DNA of 64,000 bases from positions 1,965 to 65,964 of the forward strand of contig NZ_JACYUY010000015.1 of the NCBI RefSeq assembly GCF_014842025.1, written 5' to 3'. Numbering within the stretch: the first letter of the stretch is position 1; the number at the start of each line of letters is the position of its first letter. Source of the stretch: Massilia sp. CFBP 13721 (GTDB lineage: Bacteria > Pseudomonadota > Gammaproteobacteria > Burkholderiales > Burkholderiaceae_D). Below, piece after piece: positions 37,137 through 48,109 of the stretch. Under the pieces are notes generated by a model, which was not told the DNA's origin, made no database searches, and worked only from the letters and a program-made list of their open reading frames with translations. The position numbers were made by a program, and so were the translations under genes.

Positions 37137-38411
37137 TCAAAGCTTCTCCAGCATGTCGCAGGTAACCAGCACCACGCCGCCCGCGCTGCGGAAGAAGCGC
37201 TGCGCATCGAGTTCGGGATCTTCGCCGATGACCGTCCCGGGCGGCACCGTGCAGCCGCGGTCGATCACGACCTTGGTCAGGCGGCAGCCTTCGCCGATCA
37301 CGGTATTCGGCAGGATCACGGCCTGGTCGATGTGGCAGAACGAGTGTATCCGCACGTTCGAAAACAGTACCGACAGCGCCACGTGCGAGCCGGACACGAT
37401 GCAGCCGCCGGACACCAGCACGTTCACCGCCATGCCGTGCTTGCCGGCGCGGTCATGCACGAACTTGGCCGGCGGCAGTTGCTGCTGATGGGTCCAGATC
37501 GGCCAGTCGGCATCGTAGATGTTCAGTTCCGGAGAGATGGAGGCGAGGTCGAGGTTGGCCGACCAGAAGGCGTCGACCGTGCCGACGTCGCGCCAGTAGC
37601 CGGCGCTGCCGTTGGACGAGGGAATGCACGACATGCTGAACGGATGCGCCACCGCGCGGCCTTCGCCGACCACGCGCGGGATGATGTCCTTGCCGAAGTC
37701 GTGGCTCGACTCCGGATTTGCGATGTCGTCGTCGAGCAGCTGGAACAGATAGTCGGTATTGAAGATGTAGATTCCCATGCTTGCCAGCGTGACGTCGGGC
37801 CGGCCGGGCATGGTCGGCGGATCGGCCGGCTTCTCGACGAAAGCGGTGATCTTGCGCTCGGCATCGGTGGCCATCACGCCAAAGGCCGACGCTTCCACCT
37901 TCGGCACCTCGATGCAGCCGACGGTACAGCCGGCGCCGGTGGCGACGTGGTCGCGCAGCATCAGCGAATAATCCATCTTGTAGATATGGTCGCCCGCCAG
38001 CACCACGACATACGCCGGATTGTAGGAACGCAGGATGTCGATGTTCTGGTAGACGGCGTCCGCGGTGCCGCGGTACCAGTGCTCTTCGTTGACGCGCTGC
38101 TGGGCCGGCAGCAGGTCGACGAATTCGTTGTTGTCGCCACGCAGGAAGCTCCAGCCGCGCTGCAGGTGGCGCAGCAGCGAGTGCGATTTGTACTGGGTCA
38201 CGACACCGATGCGCCGGAAGCCCGAGTTGATGCAGTTCGACAGCACGAAATCGATGATGCGGAATTTGCCGCCGAAATAGACCGCCGGCTTGGCGCGCCG
38301 GTTGGTCAGCTGCTCGAGGCGGGAACCGCGGCCACCGGCCAGCACCAGGACGATGGCGCGCTCCGGCAGGCGGTGGGTGAGGATGGCTTTGTCGGTTTCC
38401 GTGTGCATCAT
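37137..38411 (-). CDS. glgC: Glucose-1-phosphate adenylyltransferase
   Basis: A 424-residue ADP-glucose pyrophosphorylase, the committed step of glycogen synthesis. The N-terminal nucleotidyl-transfer region is [20 protein letters not shown] followed by [19 protein letters not shown]. Further marks are [29 protein letters not shown] and a C-terminal left-handed beta-helix ([20 protein letters not shown]). Its start overlaps the glgX stop (ATGA type). Confidence 0.95.
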   Translation of the reverse strand: MMHTETDKAILTHRLPERAIVLVLAGGRGSRLEQLTNRRAKPAVYFGGKFRIIDFVLSNCINSGFRRIGVVTQYKSHSLLRHLQRGWSFLRGDNNEFVDLLPAQQRVNEEHWYRGTADAVYQNIDILRSYNPAYVVVLAGDHIYKMDYSLMLRDHVATGAGCTVGCIEVPKVEASAFGVMATDAERKITAFVEKPADPPTMPGRPDVTLASMGIYIFNTDYLFQLLDDDIANPESSHDFGKDIIPRVVGEGRAVAHPFSMSCIPSSNGSAGYWRDVGTVDAFWSANLDLASISPELNIYDADWPIWTHQQQLPPAKFVHDRAGKHGMAVNVLVSGGCIVSGSHVALSVLFSNVRIHSFCHIDQAVILPNTVIGEGCRLTKVVIDRGCTVPPGTVIGEDPELDAQRFFRSAGGVVLVTCDMLEKL

Positions 38412-40513
38412 GTCGTCTCCAGGGTGTTTTGATCGTTGGATGAATTTTTATTGGGTATCACCAGCAGCAGCACCGCATGTGCGGGTACCACCATGCTGCC
38501 ATCCGTTTCTTGCGCCGGCACGGGGTCGCCGGCGCTGCCGAACACAGGTCGCCATGCGCCGGCGGGCAGGACGAAATCGACCGGCTCCGGCTGGGGATTG
38601 AACAGCAGCAGGCAGGGTTCGTGCGCGGGGGCCGCGCCCAGGCGGATGCCGATGGCGCCAGGCCTGCTCCAGGCCGCCTCGTCGAGTGCGGCGCCATCCG
38701 GTCCGCGCCACAGGATGTCCGCCGTGCCGTCGGCGCGCGCGGCGCCGTCGTACCAGCCGCTGTGGCGCAAGGCCGGATAGCGCCGCCGCAAGGCGATCAG
38801 CGCGCTGGTCAACGCGAACAGCCCATGGTCGGCCCCGTGCCAGTCGAGCCAGCACAGGTCGTTGTCCTGGCAATAGGCGTTGTTGTTGCCGCGCTGGGAG
38901 TGGCCGATGTCGTCGCCCGCCAGCAGCATCGGCGTGCCCTGCGAAAAGAACAGCGTCGCCAGCAAGGCGCGTTGCAGGCGCGCGCGCAGCGCCAGCACCT
39001 CGGCGTTGCCGGTGGCGCCTTCGACGCCGCAGTTCCAGCTCAGGTTGGCGTGATGGCCGTCGCGGTTGTCCTCGCCGTTGGCCTCGTTGTGCTTGTGGTC
39101 GTAGCTGACCAGGTCGCGCAGGGTGAAACCGTCGTGCGCCGTCACGAAATTGACGCTGGCGGTCGGCAGGCGCCCGTTCTTCTGGAATTTTTCGCTGGAA
39201 CCGGCGAAGCGCTGTGCGAAGGCGCCCCGTGAACTGGATGCGGGCCGCAGCCAGAATGCGCGCATCGTGTCGCGGTACCCGTCGTTCCATTCGAGCCAGC
39301 CGGGCGGGAAGTTGCCGAGCTGGTAGCCGCCGGGACCGATGTCCCAGGGTTCCGCGATCAGTTTCACGCGCGCCAGCACCGGGTCCTGGCGCAGCGCGGC
39401 GAGGAAGGCGGCGCTGCTGCAAAAGCCTTGCGCGCCGCGCGCCAGTTCCGGCGCCAGGTCGAAGCGGAAACCGTCGACGTGCATCTCCTGCACCCAGTAG
39501 CGCAGCGAATCCATCACCAGCTGCAGCACGCGCGGCTCGGCCAGGTTCAGGCAATTGCCGCAGCCGGTCCAGTTTTCGTACAGGGCCGGGTCGTCCGGGC
39601 GCAGGTGGTAGTACAGGGCGTTGTCGATGCCGCGAAAACTCAGGGTTGGCCCGAATTCGTCGGTTTCCGCCGTATGGTTGTAGACCACGTCGAGCACGAC
39701 CTCTAACCCGCGGCCATGCAGCGCCTTGACCATGTCGCGGAATTCGCCGATCGGCGTGCTGCCGGGCCGGCCCGACCAGTAACGCGTCTCCGGCGCAAAG
39801 AAGCCGATGCTGGAATAGCCCCAGTGATTCGACAGGCCCAGCTGCTGCAGGCGCATCTCGTCGGCGCGGAAATGCACCGGCATCAGGCTCACCGTGGTGA
39901 CCCCGAGCTGTTCGAGGTAGTCGAGCACCGCCGGATGCGCCATCGCGGCGTAGGTACCGCGCAGCGGCGGCGGTACGTCCGGATGCAGCTTCGTAAAACC
40001 TTTCACGTGCAGTTCGTAGAGGACGGTGTCGCCCGGCGCCACGCGCGGCGGCGCATCCGCGCCCCAGTCGTAGGAGTCGTGCACGACCTGCGCCTTGAGC
40101 GCGATGGCGGCATTGTCGAACGGGTTCGGACCCGCGCCGTCCGGCGTCTGGTCGAGGAAGCCGTCCTGCGCGCGGTATTCGCCGATCACCATGCGCGCGT
40201 AGGGATCGAGCAGCACCTTGCCGGGATTGAAGCGCTGGCCCTGTTCCGGCGCGTAGGGGCCGTCGACGCGGTAGCCGTACACCTGTCCCGGCGCCGCGCC
40301 ATCGAGATAGCCGTGCCAGACGCCGTCGGTGCAGGCGGGCATGCGCAGGCGCGCCAGTTCCAGCACGCCGCCGGCATCGAACAGGCACAGGTGCACCGCG
40401 TGCGCGTTCGGCGCCACCAGGGCGAAGTTCACGCCATGCCCGTCCCAACCCGCGCCGAGCGGGTAGGGCGCACCGGCGCGCAATGCGGTGACTGGTTCGG
40501 TCATGACCGCCAT
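38408..40513 (-). CDS. glgX: Glycogen debranching enzyme
   Basis: A 701-residue isoamylase-type GH13 enzyme. It has a CBM48-like N-terminal part ([20 protein letters not shown]), [20 protein letters not shown], the nucleophile region [15 protein letters not shown], the acid/base [20 protein letters not shown], and [20 protein letters not shown]. It removes alpha-1,6 branches from phosphorylase-limited glycogen. It starts 4 bp after the glgB stop and its own end overlaps glgC. An alternative start at 40504 would remove three residues. Confidence 0.94.
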   Translation of the reverse strand: MAVMTEPVTALRAGAPYPLGAGWDGHGVNFALVAPNAHAVHLCLFDAGGVLELARLRMPACTDGVWHGYLDGAAPGQVYGYRVDGPYAPEQGQRFNPGKVLLDPYARMVIGEYRAQDGFLDQTPDGAGPNPFDNAAIALKAQVVHDSYDWGADAPPRVAPGDTVLYELHVKGFTKLHPDVPPPLRGTYAAMAHPAVLDYLEQLGVTTVSLMPVHFRADEMRLQQLGLSNHWGYSSIGFFAPETRYWSGRPGSTPIGEFRDMVKALHGRGLEVVLDVVYNHTAETDEFGPTLSFRGIDNALYYHLRPDDPALYENWTGCGNCLNLAEPRVLQLVMDSLRYWVQEMHVDGFRFDLAPELARGAQGFCSSAAFLAALRQDPVLARVKLIAEPWDIGPGGYQLGNFPPGWLEWNDGYRDTMRAFWLRPASSSRGAFAQRFAGSSEKFQKNGRLPTASVNFVTAHDGFTLRDLVSYDHKHNEANGEDNRDGHHANLSWNCGVEGATGNAEVLALRARLQRALLATLFFSQGTPMLLAGDDIGHSQRGNNNAYCQDNDLCWLDWHGADHGLFALTSALIALRRRYPALRHSGWYDGAARADGTADILWRGPDGAALDEAAWSRPGAIGIRLGAAPAHEPCLLLFNPQPEPVDFVLPAGAWRPVFGSAGDPVPAQETDGSMVVPAHAVLLLVIPNKNSSNDQNTLETT

Positions 40514-40517
40514 CGGC

Positions 40518-42680
40518 TCACGGCTCCAGCGTCAGCATGAGCGTCGCCAGCGGCGGTACCGTCAAGCTCAGCGAACAGGCGCGACCATGGGCCGGCACCG
40601 CCTCGGTCTGCAACTCGCCATTGTGCACGCCGCTGCCGCCATAGACCGCCGCATCGGTATTGATGATTTCGCGATAGCGCCCCGGCTGCGCCACGCCGAT
40701 GCGGTAGCCATGGCGCGGCACGGGCGTGAAATTGCACAGCACCAGTACCGTCGCGCCATCGTCAGCCTTGCGCATGAACGAGAACACCGAATTTTCGCGG
40801 TCCTCGTACGTGATCCACGCGAAACCGCGCGCCTCGAAATCGACCGCGTGCAAAGCCGGATAGTGGCGCTGGACCGCGTTCAGGTCGCGCACCAGGCGCT
40901 GCACGCCCGCATGCGGCGGCGAGTCGAGCAGGTGCCAGTCCAGGCTGCGCTCGAAGTTCCACTCGCCCTCCTGGCCGAATTCGCAGCCCATGAACAGCAG
41001 CTTCTTGCCCGGATGGCCCCACATCAAACCGTAATACGCGCGCAGGTTGGCGAAGCGCTGCCAGGTGTCACCCGGCATGCGGCCGAGGATCGAGCCCTTG
41101 CCGTGCACGACTTCGTCGTGCGACAGCGGCAGCATGAAATTCTCGGAAAACGCGTAGGCCAGGCCGAAGGTGATCTTGTCGTGGTGGTAGCGGCGATGCA
41201 CCGGGTCTTCGCCCATGTAGTGCAGGGTGTCGTTCATCCAGCCCATGTTCCATTTGTAGTGGAAACCCAGGCCCCCCGTGTGCAGCGGGCGCGACACCTG
41301 TGGGAAGCTGGTCGACTCTTCGGCGATCATGATGGCTTCCGGCCGCTCGGCGCAGACGATGGCGTTCAGCTTGCGCAGAAAATCGATCGCTTCCAGGTTT
41401 TCGCGGCCGCCGTGGACGTTCGGAATCCACTCGCCTTCCTTGCGGCTGTAGTCGCGGTACAGCATCGAGGCGACCGCGTCGACCCGCAGCCCGTCGATGC
41501 CGAAGCGCTCGATCCAGTACAGGGCATTCCCGACCAGGTAATTGAGCACCTCGCGGCGGCCGTAATTGAAGATCAGCGTATTCCAGTCCTGGTGGAAGCC
41601 CTCGCGCGGGTCGGCATGCTCGTACAGGCAGCTGCCGTCGAAACGGGCCAGGCCGTGGGCGTCGCTCGGAAAATGGCCGGGCACCCAGTCCAGCAGCACG
41701 CCGATGCCGTTGGCGTGCGCGGTCTCGACGAAGTAACGGAAATCCTCGGGGCTGCCGAAACGCGAGGTCGGCGCATACAGGCCGATCGGCTGGTAGCCCC
41801 AAGAACCGTCGAAGGGATGCTCGCTGACCGGCAGCAGCTCGATGTGGGAAAAGCCGAGCTCCTTCACGTAGGGGATCAGCTGCGCCGCCAGTTCGCGGTA
41901 AGTCAGCCAGCGGTCGCCTCCTTCCGGAACGCGGCGCCACGAGCCGAGATGGACTTCATAGATGCTCAGCGGTGCGCCGAGGCCGTTGGCGCGGCGGCGT
42001 TCTTCCGTCGACGGCACCACCGGCATCAATTGCGCCACCACCGATGCGGTCGCGGGGCGCAGCTCGGCGCGGAAGGCGAAGGGATCGGCCTTGAGCAGGC
42101 GCTCGCCCGCTTGCGTCTTGATCTCGAACTTGTAGACGTCGCCGGCGGCCAGGCCCGGGATGAAGATTTCCCAGATGCCGGACGCGCCCCGTTTGCGCAT
42201 CGCATGGCGCCGCCCATCCCAATTGTTGAAGCTGCCGACCACGGCCACGCGGCGCGCGTTCGGCGCCCAGACCGCGAAATTCACGCCATCGACGCCCTCG
42301 ACCCGCAGCGGATGCGCGCCCAGTTTTTCGTAGGGCCGGTAATGGGTGCCCTCGGACAGCAGCCAGATGTCCATCTCGCCCAGCACCGGCCCGAAGCGGT
42401 AAGGGTCGTCCATTTCCTGCTGGTGGCTGCCCCAGTCGACGCGCAGCCGATAGGGAAACGGGGCCTTGCAGCCCGGCAGGGTGGCGGCAAACACGGCGCT
42501 GTCGCCCTGGCGCGCCAGCGCGACCGGCGTGCCGGCGCCGGTCACCTCGACTCCCAGCGCGCCCGGCAGCAGCGCACGCACGACGACGTCGCCATCGCGG
42601 ACGTGCATGCCAAGAATGGAAAACGGGTCCGCGTGCTCGCCCTGCATGAGCGCGGCAATGCTGTTCTGGTCGACTGTCAT
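40518..42680 (-). CDS. glgB: 1,4-alpha-glucan branching enzyme
   Basis: A 720-residue GH13 enzyme that creates alpha-1,6 branches. The N-terminal module is followed by a CBM48 ([40 protein letters not shown]). The catalytic core has [40 protein letters not shown] (nucleophile Asp) and [11 protein letters not shown] (acid/base Glu). It is the first gene of the operon glgB-glgX-glgC-glgA-glgP. A LacI-type operator-like site lies immediately upstream. Confidence 0.96.
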   Translation of the reverse strand: MTVDQNSIAALMQGEHADPFSILGMHVRDGDVVVRALLPGALGVEVTGAGTPVALARQGDSAVFAATLPGCKAPFPYRLRVDWGSHQQEMDDPYRFGPVLGEMDIWLLSEGTHYRPYEKLGAHPLRVEGVDGVNFAVWAPNARRVAVVGSFNNWDGRRHAMRKRGASGIWEIFIPGLAAGDVYKFEIKTQAGERLLKADPFAFRAELRPATASVVAQLMPVVPSTEERRRANGLGAPLSIYEVHLGSWRRVPEGGDRWLTYRELAAQLIPYVKELGFSHIELLPVSEHPFDGSWGYQPIGLYAPTSRFGSPEDFRYFVETAHANGIGVLLDWVPGHFPSDAHGLARFDGSCLYEHADPREGFHQDWNTLIFNYGRREVLNYLVGNALYWIERFGIDGLRVDAVASMLYRDYSRKEGEWIPNVHGGRENLEAIDFLRKLNAIVCAERPEAIMIAEESTSFPQVSRPLHTGGLGFHYKWNMGWMNDTLHYMGEDPVHRRYHHDKITFGLAYAFSENFMLPLSHDEVVHGKGSILGRMPGDTWQRFANLRAYYGLMWGHPGKKLLFMGCEFGQEGEWNFERSLDWHLLDSPPHAGVQRLVRDLNAVQRHYPALHAVDFEARGFAWITYEDRENSVFSFMRKADDGATVLVLCNFTPVPRHGYRIGVAQPGRYREIINTDAAVYGGSGVHNGELQTEAVPAHGRACSLSLTVPPLATLMLTLEP

Positions 42681-42688
42681 AAGTTTCG

Positions 42689-42700
42689 TAAAACGCTTTC
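42689..42700. promoter_or_regulatory. LacI/GalR-type operator-like site before glgB
   Basis: On the minus strand the site reads GAAAGCGTTTTA, close to the symmetric core AAAxCGxTTT bound by LacI/GalR-family regulators. It ends 9 bp before the glgB start codon, where a repressor would block transcription or translation of the whole operon. No LacI gene is beside it, so this is a sequence-based inference. Confidence 0.4.
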
Positions 42701-42795
42701 CGGCGGCAGTGTTCGTCTATGCATGTGACTGGCAGGCAGGCGCACCGGTGACCCGCCTTCGTTTTCGTGACAATATTACATTGTTTTGGGCATGC

Positions 42796-42827
42796 AAAAG
42801 GGCGCAGCGCCGCAGCGGTGCGCGCCC
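42796..42827 (-). terminator. Intrinsic terminator of the GH43 operon
   Basis: On the minus strand, GGGCGC and GCGCCC (42800-42805 and 42822-42827) form a GC stem around a 16-base loop, followed by TTTT. It lies about 65 bp beyond the stop of the last GH43 gene, next to the glgB promoter region. Confidence 0.6.
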
Positions 42828-42891
42828 CATGGCGTGGGCCGCGGCGTGGCCGGTCGGTGCAGTGGCGACGCCGGGGCGTCGCCTGCGCTGC

Positions 42892-43923
42892 TCAGCGGTC
42901 CGGCAAGCCCTTGCCGCCGACGATGGGCTCGCCGACGTCGCCCGGCTTGAACGGCGCCGTCATCGGATCCATGGGCTTGATCGACCCGTCGGCATTGAAT
43001 TCCATCCGCGCCAGCACGGTTTCGCGGGTATAGCCATTGCCGTTCGGGATGGCGTGGCGGTGGTAGGCCACGTACCAACGGTCGGTGCCCGGCACGTTGA
43101 CGACGCTGTGATGCGCGGTGCCGACCGCGGGTCCGTTCTTTTGCAGGACGATGAAATCCTTGTCGGCGGCCACCACGGGGCCCAGCGGCGAGGTGGCGGT
43201 GCCCCAGCCGACGCGGTAGTTCGGGCTGCGGGCGTCGTCGATCGACCACATGAAGTAATACACGCCCTTGCGCTTGAAGACGACGATCCCTTCGCGGAAC
43301 TGGTGGATGCGCATTTCCACCGGATCGCCGTCGAGCGTGACCATGTCGGGTTTGAGCTTGAAGACGTTAGCGATACGGTTGCTGTTACCGAAATACAGGT
43401 AGGCCTGGCCGTCGTCGTCGATGAAGGGGTAGGGGTCGATGGTGTTCGTGTTGACCTTGCCGGTGCGGGTGACCAGCGGTGCGCCCAGGGCGTCCACGAA
43501 CGGGCCGGTGGGCGAGGCCGCGGTGGCGACGCCGATCTTGCGCTCGGCCGAAAAATAGAAGTAATAGCGGCCATTGCGCGCGATCGCATCGGGCGCCCAG
43601 GCTTCGACCTTGCCCCACTTCAGGTCCTTCGTCACGTCGAGGATCATCCGCTCCTTCTTCCAGTCGACCAGGTTCTTCGAGGACCACACCGAAAAATCGG
43701 TGGTCTGCCATTTGTCCTTGTCGGAGGTCGGGTACAGGTAATAGGTGTCGCCGAACACGCGGATCGACGGGTCGGCGGTGTAGCCTTCGAGGATCGGCGC
43801 CGGCGGCAAGGTGGGGAGTACTGCCGGCGCCGCGGTCTGGGCAGCAGCCTGGCCGGCGCAGGCGGCGAGCAGGGCCGGCAGCAGGAACCGGGTCATGCGT
43901 TGGGTACGTGAAGATACGGACAT
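42892..43923 (-). CDS. GH43 glycosidase (arabinofuranosidase/xylosidase type), copy 4 of 4
   Basis: A 343-residue secreted five-bladed beta-propeller enzyme. A signal peptide (ends ...GQAAAQ) is followed by LEGYTADPSIRVFGDTYYLY with the catalytic base Asp of GH43, KVEAWAPDAIARNGRYYFYF, and the acid-containing REGIVVFKRKGVYYFMWS. It starts 4 bp after the previous gene's stop, in a four-gene operon. The family removes arabinose or xylose from plant side chains; the linkage is not readable. It is the last gene and is followed by a terminator. Confidence 0.82.
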   Translation of the reverse strand: MSVSSRTQRMTRFLLPALLAACAGQAAAQTAAPAVLPTLPPAPILEGYTADPSIRVFGDTYYLYPTSDKDKWQTTDFSVWSSKNLVDWKKERMILDVTKDLKWGKVEAWAPDAIARNGRYYFYFSAERKIGVATAASPTGPFVDALGAPLVTRTGKVNTNTIDPYPFIDDDGQAYLYFGNSNRIANVFKLKPDMVTLDGDPVEMRIHQFREGIVVFKRKGVYYFMWSIDDARSPNYRVGWGTATSPLGPVVAADKDFIVLQKNGPAVGTAHHSVVNVPGTDRWYVAYHRHAIPNGNGYTRETVLARMEFNADGSIKPMDPMTAPFKPGDVGEPIVGGKGLPDR

Positions 43924-43927
43924 CGTG

Positions 43928-44881
43928 TCAGTTCCTGCAGGTGGGGGTGGGGTTGGCGGCGGGGCCGGCGCTCGTCTGGCGGATGAGGGGAAGCGCGCCA
44001 TCCTTGCCATACTCGAATTCCTCGAGCGCCACCGAACGGCGGTAGTCGCCGCCGCCGGGCAGCACGTCGTTGTGATAGAAGGCGTAGGACTTGCCGTTGA
44101 AATCGGCAAAGGCCTGGTGGATGGTCCTGGTCACCTTGTTCTTTTCCATGATCAGACCGCGGTAGGTCCAGGGGCCGGTGGGGCCGGGGCCGGTGGCGTA
44201 GACGATCGATTCGGGAAAGCCGCTGGCATAGCTCAGGTAATACACGCCGTTGCGCTTGTGCAGGTAGGGCGCTTCCTCGAAGTCGAACAGGCCGACCGTG
44301 TGGATCGGGCCGTCCAGTTCGATCATGTTGGGTTTCAGTTTGGCGTACTTGAGCACCTTGTTCCCGAAGTACAGGTAGGCCTGGCCGTCGTCGTCGACGA
44401 ACACGGCCGGGTCGATGTCGTCCCAGTCGTTCGGCGTTTCGCGCGTCATGTCGTTGGTGACCAGGGCCGAGCCGCGCGCATCGACGAAGGGACCGGTTGG
44501 CCGGTCGGCCACGGCGACGCCGATCGCCATGCCCTTGACGGCGCCATGCTTGACCGGCGCGTACAGGTAGTACCTGGCGCCGCGCTTGACGACGTCGGCG
44601 GCGTAGGCGTCGCTCTTGGCCCAGGCGAAGGTCTTGACGTTGGCGGGTACGCCGTGGTCGACCCAGGTGCGCATGTCGCAGGTCGAATACAGGCGCCACT
44701 CGTGCATGCGGTAGCGCTCCGTGCCGACCTCCGCCTCGTCGCGGCCGGTGTACAGGTAGAGCCGGCCGCCATCGACGAGCACGGCCGGATCGGCGGTGAA
44801 GATGGCGGTGATCGGCGGATTGGCGGCGCAGGCCGGCGACATCGAAAGTGCGGCGGCGAGGCCGAATAGGTGTCGGATCAT
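43928..44881 (-). CDS. GH43 glycosidase, copy 3 of 4
   Basis: A 317-residue secreted enzyme. The signal peptide (MIRHLFGLAAALSMSPACAA) is followed by ITAIFTADPAVLVDGGRLYL with the GH43 base Asp, DDIDPAVFVDDDGQAYLYFG, and FEEAPYLHKRNGVYYLSYAS with the likely catalytic acid. Its start overlaps the upstream GH43 stop by 4 bp (ATGA). It is most alike to the copy at 45947-46894 in layout, suggesting a tandem duplication within the operon. Confidence 0.82.
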   Translation of the reverse strand: MIRHLFGLAAALSMSPACAANPPITAIFTADPAVLVDGGRLYLYTGRDEAEVGTERYRMHEWRLYSTCDMRTWVDHGVPANVKTFAWAKSDAYAADVVKRGARYYLYAPVKHGAVKGMAIGVAVADRPTGPFVDARGSALVTNDMTRETPNDWDDIDPAVFVDDDGQAYLYFGNKVLKYAKLKPNMIELDGPIHTVGLFDFEEAPYLHKRNGVYYLSYASGFPESIVYATGPGPTGPWTYRGLIMEKNKVTRTIHQAFADFNGKSYAFYHNDVLPGGGDYRRSVALEEFEYGKDGALPLIRQTSAGPAANPTPTCRN

Positions 44882-45939
44882 GGCGGTGGGGGCTGGGTGG
44901 CGGCCGGAGCCGAAGTGGGAGTGATGGGCCATCTGGCCAGCAGCCGGCGGTATTCGGCGTCGCTGATGTTGAGGATCGAACCGTGGCGCTTCTTGCTGGC
45001 CCCGTACGCGACCTGGCCCGGGGCGGCGCGCACGAAGCTGGCGGGGCGCGCGAGGTCGGAGGCGAGCAGGGCCAGGTAGCCGCCGCGGGTCGCGTACTGG
45101 TCGACCCACAGGCCCCATAGTCCGGCCTGCGGCATCCGGTACAGGATCGGGCCTTCGACGTCCTTGCCCGAGAGGCCGATGGCGCGCAGGTCGCCCAGCA
45201 CGGTCCATTCGCCCAGCAGCGACTGGCTGCCCTCGAAGGTGATCTGGCCGTCGCCGGAGGCGCGCACGTAGCGGTACCTGGCTTGCGGGTCGTCGACCTT
45301 GACGATCTGGGTGTCGATCAGGCCGACCGTGCCGGGACGGTCGATGTAGAGCGTGGCCGGGGTGAAGGTGACGAAATCGCGCGTGCGCGAGTAATAGATA
45401 CGCGGCTTGGTCTGGCCGCCGGCGGGCGCGATGGTGGCCCAGTAGACGATGTAGTCGCCGGCAGCTTCGTCGTAGATCGCTTCCGGCGCCCAGGCGCAGC
45501 CGGCTTGCGCGATGTTGCCGGCGACATTCGCCAGGCGCGGCGCCGACCAGTTCACCAGGTCGCTCGACTCCCAGATCACGATCGACGTGCTGCCGCGGTG
45601 CATGGCGGCATCCCAGCCCTTGCGGCTGGCGATGCGCAGGTCGGTCGCCAGCAGGTAGAACTTGTCGCCGCCGGCCGAGCGGATGAGCGCCGGGTCGCGC
45701 ACGCCCCGTTCGCCGACGTTCGAGGTCAGCACCGGCCGCGAGCCGTTCAGGTCGGTGAAGCGCAGGCCGTCCTGGCTGGCCGAAAAGTAGATCTGCTCTC
45801 CGTCCGCCGCCTCGCCGGTGAAATGGACCAGCAGGTAGGCCGCTTCCGGGGCGGGCGCGGCGCCGGCGGCGAGGGCGAACGCGGCCAGGCAGGACGCGGC
45901 GATGCGGCGCAGGACGGGCTGGGGAGACTGGCGGATCAT
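44878..45939 (-). CDS. GH43-like glycosidase, copy 2 of 4 (divergent subfamily)
   Basis: A 353-residue secreted protein. A signal peptide (about residues 1-29, MIRQSPQPVLRRIAASCLAA) precedes YLLVHFTGEAADGEQIYFSA, GERGVRDPALIRSAGGDKFY (probable GH43 base Asp) and AGCAWAPEAIYDEAAGDYIV. It belongs to a different GH43 branch from its three neighbours, in the style of arabinan-active enzymes. GAGGA precedes the ATG at 45939. The C-terminus is proline/threonine-rich (PTSAPAATQPPPP), perhaps a flexible tail. Substrate not known. Confidence 0.75.
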   Translation of the reverse strand: MIRQSPQPVLRRIAASCLAAFALAAGAAPAPEAAYLLVHFTGEAADGEQIYFSASQDGLRFTDLNGSRPVLTSNVGERGVRDPALIRSAGGDKFYLLATDLRIASRKGWDAAMHRGSTSIVIWESSDLVNWSAPRLANVAGNIAQAGCAWAPEAIYDEAAGDYIVYWATIAPAGGQTKPRIYYSRTRDFVTFTPATLYIDRPGTVGLIDTQIVKVDDPQARYRYVRASGDGQITFEGSQSLLGEWTVLGDLRAIGLSGKDVEGPILYRMPQAGLWGLWVDQYATRGGYLALLASDLARPASFVRAAPGQVAYGASKKRHGSILNISDAEYRRLLARWPITPTSAPAATQPPPP

Positions 45940-45946
45940 GCTGTCC

Positions 45947-46894
45947 TCACGGTTGCGGTGTGCGCCGTACCTGCTCGATGGCGCCGTCGGCCGCATAGGT
46001 CAACGGTGCGATCGCGATCGCGCGCCGGTGGCTGCCGCCGCCGGGCAGCAGCTTGTCGTGGTAGAACAGCCAGCTCTTCCCCGCGTGCTCGACGATGGCC
46101 TGGTGGTTGGTCGAAATGCGCAGGTAGTCGAGCACCACGCCGCGATAGGTAAACGGGCCGAGCGGCGAACTGCCGGTGGCGTACAGGATCTGGCCCGGCC
46201 AGCCGCTGGAGAAGGTGAAGTAATAGACGCCGCCGCGCTGGTGCAGGAACGGCGCTTCTCCGTATTGTTTCTTCGGGTCCGCCGCGGGCAGGCCGGCGAT
46301 GGCGACATCCTGGATCGGGCCGTCGAGCGTCACCATGTCGGCCTTGAGTTTGACGACCTTCGGCACACGGGTGCCGAAGTAGAGGTAGGCCTGGCCGTCC
46401 GCGTCGACGAACACGGCCGGGTCGATCGGCTCGGCGCCGGCGTTGGCGTCGCGCGCCTTGTCCACCAGCGGGTCGACGCGGGCGTCGACGAAGCCGCCGT
46501 CTGGCCGCTTCGATACCGCGACGCCGATCTTGTCGCCGCCGACCGGCGCATAGAAGTAGTAGTTGCCGTTGCGGTAGGCCGCTTCCGGCGCCCAGGCCTT
46601 GGCATCCGGCCGCGCCCACTTGAACACCGTCACCGCGAGCGGCACGCCGGCATCCTGCCAGGCTTGCATGTCGGGCGAGGTGTACAGGCGCCAGCTGGTC
46701 GAATCCCAGTACTTGCCGGAGTTCGAGGCGTCGTCGGTGGCGTAGAGGTAGAACTTGCCGCCGTCGTTTGACGCGAACCAGTGCGGCGACGGGTCGCCTG
46801 CGAAGCGGCTTGTTATTGGCTGTACCGGCTGCGCGGCCTGTACCGAAGTCGAAAGGGCGAGCAGGGCGGCGGCGAGAGAGCGCATTGGCGGCAT
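45947..46894 (-). CDS. GH43 glycosidase, copy 1 of 4
   Basis: A 315-residue secreted enzyme (start 46894 or 46885 after alternative Mets). A signal peptide (ends ...SVQAAQ) is followed by ITSRFAGDPSPHWFASNDGG, AWAPEAAYRNGNYYFYAPVG, EPIDPAVFVDADGQAYLYFG and YGEAPFLHQRGGVYYFTFSS with the likely acid. It is the first of four GH43 genes read as one operon with gaps of 4-8 bp or overlaps. It probably releases arabinose from pectin arabinan. It is divergent from the SDR dehydrogenase gene. Confidence 0.82.
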   Translation of the reverse strand: MPPMRSLAAALLALSTSVQAAQPVQPITSRFAGDPSPHWFASNDGGKFYLYATDDASNSGKYWDSTSWRLYTSPDMQAWQDAGVPLAVTVFKWARPDAKAWAPEAAYRNGNYYFYAPVGGDKIGVAVSKRPDGGFVDARVDPLVDKARDANAGAEPIDPAVFVDADGQAYLYFGTRVPKVVKLKADMVTLDGPIQDVAIAGLPAADPKKQYGEAPFLHQRGGVYYFTFSSGWPGQILYATGSSPLGPFTYRGVVLDYLRISTNHQAIVEHAGKSWLFYHDKLLPGGGSHRRAIAIAPLTYAADGAIEQVRRTPQP

Positions 46895-47061
46895 CCATGA
46901 TGGGGAGCCGACGAGTCTATCCGAGAATCGCCTTGCCACATCGGCCACGGCGAAATACTCATCGCGGCGCGCGAAAGCTGATCTGACAGCAAATGCGCCT
47001 GGAAAAGCGCTGCTTGCGCCATGAATCCGGCTATCCTGTCGCCAAAAACAGGAGAACGAAC

Positions 47062-47835
47062 ATGGCAGGCAGACTGAAAGACAAGGTGGCGATCGTCACC
47101 GGCTCGACCCAGGGCATCGGCAGGGCGATTGCAAGGCTGTTCGTCGCGGAAGGCGCGCAGGTGGTGCTCAACAGCCACCGCGACGACGAGCACGCGGCGC
47201 GCCTGCGCGCCGAACTGCCGGCGGGGAGCACGCTGTACGTGCGCGCCGACGTCGCGCGGCGCGACGAGGTCGATGCGATGGTGGCGGCCACGATCGCGCG
47301 TTTCGGCCGGGTCGACGTGGTGGTCAACAACGCCGGCATGAACGTGTTCGCCGATCCGCTGGCGCTCACCGCGGAAGAGTGGCAGCGCTGCTTCGCGGTC
47401 GACCTCGAAGGCGCCTGGAACGTCAGCCGCGCCGCCTTGCCGGCCATGCTGGCGCAGGGCGCCGGCAACATCCTCAACATCGCCTCGGTGCACGGCCACA
47501 AGATCATCCCCGGCAGCTTTCCCTATCCGATCGCCAAGCACGCCCTGATCGGCCTGACACGCTCGCTGGCGATCGAATACGCCGCGCGCGGCATCCGCGT
47601 GAATTCGATTTCGCCCGGGCTGATCATGACCGAGAGCGCCGAGGCCTGGCTGGCGTCCTGCCCCGATCCGCAGGCAGAGCGCGCGCGCCAGGAAGCGCTG
47701 CTGCCGAACCGGCGCATCGGCGAACCGGAGGAAGTCGCCTACACGGCGCTGTTCCTGGCCAGCGACGAGGCGCGCTTCATCAACGCGGCCGATATCCTGG
47801 TCGATGGCGGCAGGTCGCAGCTGTATCACGAGTAG
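47062..47835 (+). CDS. Short-chain dehydrogenase/reductase (SDR), probable sugar oxidoreductase
   Basis: A 257-residue classical SDR. The NAD(P) motif is TGSTQGIGRAI (residues ~13-23), then NNAGMNVFADPL, and the catalytic pair is YPIAK (Tyr, Lys) with serines in NIASVHGHKI. The C-terminal INAADILVDGG is typical of the family. AGGAGA lies 6 bp upstream of ATG 47062. Next to arabinan and pectin genes, it may oxidise L-arabinose, L-rhamnose or galacturonate-derived sugars; the substrate is inferred, not shown. Confidence 0.8.
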   Translation: MAGRLKDKVAIVTGSTQGIGRAIARLFVAEGAQVVLNSHRDDEHAARLRAELPAGSTLYVRADVARRDEVDAMVAATIARFGRVDVVVNNAGMNVFADPLALTAEEWQRCFAVDLEGAWNVSRAALPAMLAQGAGNILNIASVHGHKIIPGSFPYPIAKHALIGLTRSLAIEYAARGIRVNSISPGLIMTESAEAWLASCPDPQAERARQEALLPNRRIGEPEEVAYTALFLASDEARFINAADILVDGGRSQLYHE

Positions 47836-48109
47836 CGCGGGCTGGCCGCAGTCGGACCGATACCGAAAAATGCGCGATTCGGGCAGATTCGCGCCGCTTT
47901 TGAATCGCAGCCGGCGTACGCCGATCACGCCCGTGATTGTTTCGCCAGACTGCCACGGCGCGATTGACGATTCCGTCTTTACGTCCCGATACTGAAGCCC
48001 ACGTTTCGATTACACGAAGCCCGCCCCGGCCGCTCGGCCCGGCGCGAGAAGCTTGCGGAATGTGCGGCAGCGGCAATCGCGCCCTGGCGTCGACAATCAC
48101 GGAGACAGG

